From the NCBI GenBank assembly GCA_001414485.1, contig LLEY01000136.1:62001-126000 (forward strand): DNA of 64,000 nucleotides, written 5' to 3'. The notes under the pieces were generated by a model that was not told the origin of the DNA, made no database searches, and saw nothing but the letters and a program-made list of their open reading frames with translations. Below are positions 57,229-64,000 of the stretch, one piece after another; positions within the stretch are counted from its first letter, which is position 1, and the number at the start of each line of letters is the position of its first letter. The position numbers were made by a program, and so were the translations under genes. This DNA comes from Calycina herbarum (Eukaryota > Ascomycota > Leotiomycetes > Helotiales > Pezizellaceae).

Positions 57229-58759
57229 GCTGTTGAGTTATGGTTCGCGGATGAAGTCGCTCGACGTTGTCAATTAGATTTTGAAAGGGGATATTAACAA
57301 TCAAATACCTGCGAGAACCTGTATTGGCTTGGCTTCAGCCGCAATTGGGCTGACGAGACTTGTGCGATGACATCCCTTGGTGGAACATGGTTTGAGAAGT
57401 GTTTGGTGGCTTGTACAGAGTCAAAGACTCGCAATATCTGGACCGCGGGGGATCATAAAGCGGCACCCTGTCATACTAAATTGTGGTATTGTGCTAGGAA
57501 CTGTAAAGAAAGAATTACATAACTAGTTTATCAAATCTGGTATATTTCTTCCGTAACTTTTAATACAACAGTTTTGCAGAAACACTATAGCGTTTAGATA
57601 TCACAGTGTACTTGGTAGAATAGATATTTGCTCAATAATAGTAGCCAGGATTCTTAGAATAATCAAGTCCTGTAAACAAAGTTAGTACAGTCCATTGTCA
57701 ATTTGAATTTATTCCGATAGTCCAATACCTGATAAAGTTCGACCGTCGCACTGCTCAGATAACTCGCCGCCTTACAGAATATTTCGATACTTCCCGAAGT
57801 TGTCTCATAACACAGCCATCAAGTCTTGGTTGGCTCCACGGCTTTTACTTTCACTAACCAACCTAATGCTGGATAACTTCACACGCCATCATATGATTTA
57901 TCTCTACTAGACACGTTTTACACAACCAAGCGTACGCGTAGCGACTATTGATATCGCAACACAAACCTCCAATACGTGAGCATCTTAGTTTCCAAGAAAA
58001 TAAAGTAGTGGTATAGCAAGTTTCAGTCTCTTGGCAGAATGCAGCTGCCTGGTACCTCGTTGCTCCAACTTTGTACACTTTCTAGGAAAATTTAACCGAA
58101 CAATTGGAACAACGAGCGGTACTTATTTCCACTAGGAGGCAGGTACTCTTGACCTCGAAAAGAGTAGAAATTCATAAGCCCTCTTCTAACTTCCAATACC
58201 CCTCTTGAAATTCTGGAATAAAATATTGACTGCCGGTTTCAATTGTCTATTCCTGAACTCGTGATGATGTTAATCAGGGTCACCTGGGCCTCTGACAGTC
58301 ACTTGATGATTGTTCATTTGTCATAGAAGAAACTGCTATAAAACTAGCGTTGAACCCCGTGGGTGAAAAGTCACAGATGAGAAGGAGAGAAATACTTTTG
58401 CTTGTAAAAGAGTGAGATCTTTTGAACCTAGAACTGCACAAATCCTTACCTTCCGGGTTCTGTTTATACTTGTCCTAAAGCAGAAGTCGGTGAAGTGGCA
58501 GAATCTGGATTGCAGAGGTCAGCGATAAGCGATAAGAAATTCCCTGGAATAGTGGCGGCATCTCCAACTGTTTGTCAACGAATTACCCCACTCAGGTTGG
58601 TGAATTGACCGTTCTTTCCTCACCTCTCCTCACCTATCTTGGTCGGGTACTTTACTACCTGAGATCAATACTTCCCGTTCCTTTACTAGACTTCTCGGCA
58701 CTCTTTTTGCTTCCCCTCACTTTTGATTTCGGCGGTGTGCTGCGAGAGTCGAGTCCACC
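57229..58759. other. intergenic stretch, promoter side of the HD-domain gene
   Basis: 1.5 kb with no gene recognised. Near 58,097-58,150 is a weak resemblance (AACAACGAGCGGTACTTATT) to the ends of the dispersed repeat family, not strong enough to call. Confidence 0.45.
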
Positions 58760-59722
58760 ATGACTGCAAACGAAAGCGACGCAAAAGGTACCAATTTCCT
58801 AATTCTTTCAGTTGTTTTAAAGTTGGAAAGAAGTCAGAAGCCGGTTCTAACAATCCCCTAGCACGCGATGATCGCTCCTCGACTATTGCAAACGGCGCCG
58901 AAGCTGCAGCAGAGCCAGAATGGTCAGTCGAAGCTGTCGTAAACACTCTCCCGGGCGGCCCCCCAGAAACCAATTCTCTCTCGCCAGTCCCATTCTTCCA
59001 CTTGCTAGAGCGTCTCAAGACTACCAAGCGTGAAGGATGGCGTCGATTCAGTATCAACGAGTAAGTGCCCTGCCCTCCTCCAATCTCCAAGTCTCTGGCA
59101 TTGCTGACCATTCTCCGTTTGCAGAGGCGAGTCCATCTCCGACCACATGTATCGAATGGCTATGATCACCATGGTTGCTCCTACTTCCCTCTCTTCGAAG
59201 CTCAACATCCCACATTGCACCAAGATGGCCCTCGTTCACGACATTGCTGAAGCTTTGGTTGGAGATATCACCCCGGTAGATGGAGTCTCGAAACCAGAGA
59301 AGAACCGCCGAGAGAGCACCACCATGGACTACCTCACCGATCAATTGCTTGTTCGCGTCAATGGCGGAATATCTGGCAAGGAGATTCGCGCGGTCTGGCA
59401 GGAGTACGAGGACTCGGAGACATTGGAGAGCAAGTTCGTTCATGATGTTGATAAGATCGAGTTGGTTCTGCAAATGGTCGAGTACGAGCGAGTACATGAG
59501 CATAGATTGGACTTGGGTGAATTTACTTGGGTTGCGTCTCGAATTGTTCTCCCGGAGGTGAAGGAATGGTCTGATGATTTGATGAAGGAGCGAGAGACGT
59601 TCTGGGCTGAAAAACCTCATACTACCTACAATGCTGATGGAGTTGCGAGCAAGGAGACAGTAGCCACGCTCGAGCAAAGGGAAGAGTATTATGGCAAGGA
59701 GAACGCAAAGGTTTCGAAGTAG
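58760..59722 (+). CDS. HD-domain 5'-deoxynucleotidase (HDDC2/YGK1 type)
   Basis: Small metal-dependent phosphohydrolase that dephosphorylates deoxyribonucleoside 5'-monophosphates in the cytosol. Exons 58760-58787, 58862-59060 and 59125-59722 give 274 residues. The first exon codes only MTANESDAK. HD-domain ligands are visible: His in ESISDHMYRMAMITMV, the HD pair in TKMALVHDIAEALVGDITP, and the distal Asp in KFVHDVDKIELVLQMVEYE. Upstream the conserved FFHLLERLKTTKREGWRRF marks this family. The C-terminus (after about residue 215) is a charged extension with EKPHTTYNADG and YYGKENAKVSK, a little longer than yeast YGK1. It is a single-gene unit followed by a short repeat element. Confidence 0.92.
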
Positions 59723-59886
59723 TCTGCTTTCATGATACCCCATATTTAGCTGGCTTTGCTGTAGAGGAACCTACCTGCATTTGGTACATTTGGTACACAT
59801 GATAGAACATGGCCTTCATTGATTCGATAAAGAAAACAGATGAAGTTCTTTCTCGCCTGCGTTTTTATGACCCTTTGTAATGGGTG

Positions 59887-60080
59887 TCGCAATTGACAAT
59901 AAAAGTGGCAATAAATGCTTCAGGTTGATGCCTACCTACCTTTCCCGCTATTCCAACTCTCTTGTAGAAAATTAACTAGTTGATTTAAAATAATGGAGTT
60001 CGATTTATCCGGGTTAATACTGCCTGCTTGTAGGGTTGGAAACGAGGTACCTATTTACTGCCGCTTTTGTTGTCAATAGT
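59887..60080. mobile_element. short inverted-repeat (MITE-like) element, copy C
   Basis: The left end reads TCGCAATTGACAATAAAAGT then GGCAATAAATGCTTCAGG. The right end on the minus strand reads TATTGACAACAAAAGCGGCA then GTAAATAGGTACC. The ends match each other over about 27 bp and match copies at 14,954 and 33,375-33,768. About 190 bp, no coding capacity. Confidence 0.6.
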
Positions 60081-60442
60081 AAATAATAATCCTCTCAAGG
60101 GTGCGGTTGCTTCACTCTCGAAAGACTATATCATTTGAACACTAGAAACAAATGATGCATTCTCCCCGGGGTGAATATTTTGTATAGTGTCGTCCAATAA
60201 TTCTCCGTTATGTTTGTAGGACTGTGGTGAAGCAATCTATTTAATGCGGGGTCTGGTTTGCCCGGCCAACCGGCAAAATCAAAACTAGGCGCAGGCGACG
60301 GGCAAGCTCCCTTTGGTGTTGCAACATCTTGTATTTACAGCTCACCGCATTATCATCGCCGAGATAACCCTGCCACGAGCTCCCAGTCCAAGGATTATAC
60401 CCATCAATATCAGATGCCCCATGTGGGAATAGCTTCACGGTA

Positions 60443-61897
60443 ATGATGGAATCCAACAACCCGATGCCCATGCCGGGCGCATTCAACCTCTCCCAACATC
60501 GCGACCAAGGCTCAAGACCTCGATTGTCCGGCGCGCATTCTCACATCTTCAGACCACCAAAGACGAGACCCGATTCCGCCGCTTCATCGATGCTACTCTC
60601 TCGCTCTCCCTCTGCGATGTCCTTGTCCATGTCGAATACCAGCCGGCCTGGCATATCTGGAAACAGAAAGCGATCCCGAACAGAGGCCGAAATGCCCCGC
60701 GCTGCGGAGGAAGATTGGGGTTCTACAATGGTGAATAGTTCAGAAGCTACTGGTGCTGAAGTTTGTCCGGGGTCGCCTCCTCCTCTTGCGCATACGAAGT
60801 ATGTTCTGGCTGGTGGGATGGATACACCTACGATGAAGGCGGCCCAGCTAGCGCTGGTGGGAAATAGCGACTACTCGGATGTTGGATATAGAAGATCACT
60901 TGGTGAAGAGGAGAGAAGACCGCAAGGAAGTCAGCAATACTCGGATATGGACGATTCGGTTTATTTACAAGCGGATAGTCTAGGAAGGGACGCTAATGGA
61001 AGGGGTAGAGGCTGGAATAGTCCCAGTAGCGGCGGATGGAGCAGAACCGCAGCACAGGTGGTAGGAGGCGTTGTCGGAAAGGTCTGGGAGTTTTGTAGAA
61101 ATGGCGGTGCGGCATTTCGAGGTTTTCATGCTGGTGGTGGAAAGGGATATACCATCAACCAGGCTGGACCGATCCTAACCTACGAACCTGACGAGAATAA
61201 TTTTTGGCAGAGCGAGAAACAATCGACGTGGGGCCCACCCGATCGCGATTCCACACCTCTTCCAGGAAGATTTCCAGACGAAGAACCGGTTGCCGAGTAT
61301 TCGAAACCCGAGATGGATATTCCTCCCGCGAAAAGACGCCAAGTTAGCAGAAATAATACGCAAGACGAACTCGCAAAGAATTGGGTCGTGGTTCGGCCAA
61401 ACGCCCCTAAAGTCACACCATCTAAACCGCCACCTCGAGGTCCACCCAGTTATACCCTACCAACCGCCTCTTCCGCTACCCGACGCTCCATCGCACCTCC
61501 CGCAAGGCCTGCTTCTCGCGCTGGATTTACAGCAGCTAGAAGACCCGTAGTAACCCGAGTATCGCATGCCGGTTCCCCAGCACTCGCACCAAACCGCGGC
61601 GCAAGTTTTGCCAGCCCACGATCGAGTCCGAACAGCAAAATCCCTCGACCAAGTTCTATGCGAGAATCACCGACGAAAGCTTGCAAGGGATTGGATAGTC
61701 CTGCAGCGAAGGAGGCACAGAGATGGGCGGCGTTGAAGAAGAAAGAAGACAGAGATGCAGATGAGAGTATACGACGACTTGATCGCCAATTGAAAGCTAT
61801 GATCCGCGAGGGCAAGGAAGCACTTGGTACGAAAATCGAGGTGGAGATGGAGGATGATGTTGATTTGAGTGATGGGGTTGGTAAATGGCCTGTTTGA
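60443..61897 (+). CDS. basic, largely disordered protein of unknown function (probably nuclear)
   Basis: Single-exon frame of 484 residues (a second ATG follows directly at 60,446). The N-terminal third is Ser/Pro-rich with FRPPKTRPDSAASSMLLSRS and a basic cluster GNRKRSRTEAEMPR. A more ordered core around residues 180-260 contains GWSRTAAQVVGGVVGKVWEF, CRNGGAAFRGFHAGG and KGYTINQAG. A second basic cluster is PPAKRRQVSRNN. The last 60 residues form a charged helix (RWAALKKKEDRDADESIRRL, DRQLKAMIREGKEALG) ending acidic. Nuclear localisation is suggested by the basic clusters. Codon use and length argue for a real gene conserved in related fungi; I do not recognise its family. Confidence 0.75.
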   Translation: MMESNNPMPMPGAFNLSQHRDQGSRPRLSGAHSHIFRPPKTRPDSAASSMLLSRSPSAMSLSMSNTSRPGISGNRKRSRTEAEMPRAAEEDWGSTMVNSSEATGAEVCPGSPPPLAHTKYVLAGGMDTPTMKAAQLALVGNSDYSDVGYRRSLGEEERRPQGSQQYSDMDDSVYLQADSLGRDANGRGRGWNSPSSGGWSRTAAQVVGGVVGKVWEFCRNGGAAFRGFHAGGGKGYTINQAGPILTYEPDENNFWQSEKQSTWGPPDRDSTPLPGRFPDEEPVAEYSKPEMDIPPAKRRQVSRNNTQDELAKNWVVVRPNAPKVTPSKPPPRGPPSYTLPTASSATRRSIAPPARPASRAGFTAARRPVVTRVSHAGSPALAPNRGASFASPRSSPNSKIPRPSSMRESPTKACKGLDSPAAKEAQRWAALKKKEDRDADESIRRLDRQLKAMIREGKEALGTKIEVEMEDDVDLSDGVGKWPV

Positions 61898-63613
61898 GGC
61901 TTTGAAACTTGGAATTGTCAAGTATGTGTAAGTCTTCAGCGAAACGGTAAATTTTGTTTGTCTTGATTTACCTTTCCAGAGGATTTCTAACACTAGGTTT
62001 CATTACCCGAAATACCTCGCACAATATGAGAGTGGAGGACGATGAGATGTACAGCGGGTGAGAAGATACCACCAATACTCTTCAGTAATTATACCTTTGT
62101 GGGAAAAATTGGGCGTTCTGGGAGTTCAAGCAATGAGAATTGGAGTTTGGCTAGTCTGACATGGGTTTGGATTTGATTTGGGAGGGTTACTTCTCTTTTT
62201 TTACTGCAGAGAGCGAGGGAAAGATTTACGAATCTCCTTGTAAGCGAACGAGCGCATTAGGGTATTTACGAAATGCCTACTTCTTTACATACTTCCACTT
62301 ACTATTGATGCATTTGATCTTGTTTGTTTTGGTTGTAGATTCTTTATACCCGCTTTAGTTGAGATTGGGGTGAGGGAGAGATAGTTTATTGTAATTTGAA
62401 TCCGATTCTTTTGGTGGAACTCTATTGCTTTTATATTTTGTCTCGGATCTTTTTTACCTTGTGCTTTGTGGTTTGACTTGGGCCCAACCTCCCCCATCTC
62501 GCCTTCTCGTAGCCCATGGACCTCAATTACTGCAGGGAAAGAAAAAGGGAATTCCTTGTGTTCCACAAGCCCATGTCCTTCCATGCGTTTCTGCTCTTAA
62601 GTGATTGAAAATGCATAACTATACAGGAACTCTTCTATTGTTCTATGTATACTTACTTGTAAGAGGATATTGTATAAGAAAACTATAGAGTAATGGGTAT
62701 GAATGCAGCTCTTCTAAGTTGTGGTTTGTTTGATCTCACTCTGCTTGATTGACTCTATTCTTCTAGACCGTTTGATAGAAAGAGTTCTGCGGAAGGTGAT
62801 ACTTGAAAAGATGAAGCAAAGCATCACTAAATCGGTACCCCAAGGGAGGATCATTTCGTTTTGAATCCCACTCCCTCATTTGTTCATGCCGCTTTGGTTC
62901 CATTTGAAATTCGGGTCTTCAAATTTGCATAGGAGGGAGTGTACACATGTGGAGGGATTCCGCCATGCCGGATTGGATGCCTGGGCGGCTTTTCTGACCA
63001 TACATCTTACTTGTGATCATAAATAGTATCGGTATGCATATTGGGAAGTGTGTAGCAAACGCTGTTGCTCCGAGTCCTTTGTGAAAGCCGTCGTGTGTGA
63101 TGGTGTGTCAGGCGAGCTTGCGATTTGTTCTGGATATTCGTTTGTTTATCGCCGTTGTGAGATTGGTTACTTGAGGCCTACCATGGTTGGTTTTTCGGGT
63201 TTGCTGAGGGATTCTGGGTTGGGAGAAGGTGCGGCTGAAACCAACTTCACAGGCTTGCTATTTGATTTTGGTCGTGCGGATTGGAGACTAGTTATACTCG
63301 TTATGCTTAACTAGTTCTAGGTTGCTATCATGCAGTGTTGACTGAAGATAAACTCTTATGAATAGTATTTTGCTAACTTGTGTATACTTGTGTGTTCGAT
63401 TGACTGATAACGAGTAGGGTGCTTTTTACGTAAATGACAATACGTTGAGTTGTTGGTGCCAGCTTTTAAGTTGTGTGGCGAGGAGTTCCATTTCGCGGTT
63501 TGCTCTCTTCCTTTTCAACCGATTCTTGAAGCAACAAAGAGTTCTCGAAGGTCATTTCACCAGATGAACTGTCAGGCGTCTTCCAAACTTGGTACCGAGA
63601 ACATCGTAGGAAT
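61898..63613. other. intergenic, nothing recognised
   Basis: About 1.7 kb. 61,898-62,600 probably includes the 3'-UTR of the preceding gene. A half of the hairpin motif (CTCGCACAATATGAGAG) occurs at about 62,017. An 88-codon frame at 63,048-63,314 is unconvincing. Confidence 0.45.
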
Positions 63614-63940
63614 TCAAATATGTTGTATCTTGCTCTTCAAAGAACGTCGGTGGTTACCTGCGGTGTTGGTCTCCAACGGTATCCCTGTACCACTAGTCAG
63701 AGTAGCATTGAATGATTCGAGAATGTTGTTAAAGGAATCAAGTAGGGTCTTGATTTCCTCTTGAAAGAGTTTCGCTGTTGGATATCTCTTCAACTCGTTC
63801 ATTTCCCGGGTCTGCTGCCATTTCCGATATTTCGTTAGGCACGATTTCCTTTCAATATCTCTCTTAGCAGCACGTTCCAAAACAGGTTTGTGTGATTTTT
63901 TCTTTGTCTTTTCATCCTCGAGATGTAACTTGTGCTCATC
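63614..63940 (-). CDS. possible 3' exon of a gene extending past the right edge
   Basis: A minus-strand frame of about 105 codons, open from about 63,940 to a stop at 63,614, without its own ATG. It is highly charged (EDEKTKKKSHKPVLERAAKR, DIERKSCLTKYRKWQQTREM) and then reads LFQEEIKTLLDSFNNILESF. It could be the C-terminal exon of a gene whose start lies outside the window, or a splice donor (GTAACC near 63,660) may cut it shorter. Not recognised. Confidence 0.3.
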   Translation of the reverse strand, partial: DEHKLHLEDEKTKKKSHKPVLERAAKRDIERKSCLTKYRKWQQTREMNELKRYPTAKLFQEEIKTLLDSFNNILESFNATLTSGTGIPLETNTAGNHRRSLKSKIQHI

Positions 63941-64000
63941 GAGTTGGGGTCATAAGAATGCCTCGTACTTGCATTGGAAGTTGGGAGAAAATGGCATCGA

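Noticed and set aside
1..64000. tRNA, rRNA genes or CRISPR-like arrays
   Set aside because: I looked for tRNA B-box words, long rRNA-like blocks and spaced repeats; nothing convincing. The spaced repeat at 46,483-46,713 has no unique spacers.

Overview
This window looks like nuclear chromosomal DNA of a filamentous ascomycete. Genes carry short introns (about 41 to 140 bp) with GT-AG borders. The protein set is fungal: Zn2Cys6 regulator, Nup170, ERG28, IFA38, GAL7, AIM9-like kinase fold, a UstYa-like protein and F-box proteins. The large AT-rich repeat island shows the C-to-T and G-to-A decay expected of repeat-induced point mutation (RIP). A Leotiomycetes (Helotiales, Botrytis/Sclerotinia-like) source is my guess from general gene style; nothing here proves it.

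Left part (1-16,900): a secreted tyrosinase running off the left edge (-), a membrane protein of unknown function (-), the orphan 3' end of a type-B carboxylesterase (+), a six-exon Zn2Cys6 regulator (-), a beta-class carbonic anhydrase (-), a long gene-poor stretch, then a secreted GH3 beta-glucosidase (+) with a cluster of CreA-type sites upstream, a UstYa-like HxxHC membrane protein (-) convergent with it, and an unrecognised gene (-) next to a short repeat.

Middle (16,900-38,200): an AIM9-like mitochondrial phosphotransferase-fold gene with a one-base frame break, a gene fusing a fungal STAND-type N-terminal domain to a degenerate Ras-like GTPase (22,802-24,465), a decayed amidohydrolase fragment, and then a compact housekeeping block: Nup170/Nup155 (-), IFA38 3-ketoacyl-CoA reductase (-), ERG28 (+), GAL7 (-) and a 2EXR-domain protein (-).

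Repeat island (38,587-48,950): one Tc1/mariner-type DNA transposon flanked by TA, with about 115-bp terminal inverted repeats. It has a RIP-destroyed DDE transposase at its right end and a second Lys/Arg-rich reading frame at its left end. Inside it lie a 439-bp fold-back element and a complete but dead 5.5-kb chromovirus (Ty3/gypsy with chromodomain) with 245-bp LTRs.

Right part (48,951-64,000): another short inverted-repeat element, a divergent pair of paralogous F-box proteins with matching Cys motifs, a large membrane-protein gene broken by small indels, an HD-domain 5'-deoxynucleotidase (+), a basic low-complexity nuclear-type protein (+), and a mostly empty right end. All coordinates come from reading the sequence by eye; splice sites were chosen so that frames and family motifs join.
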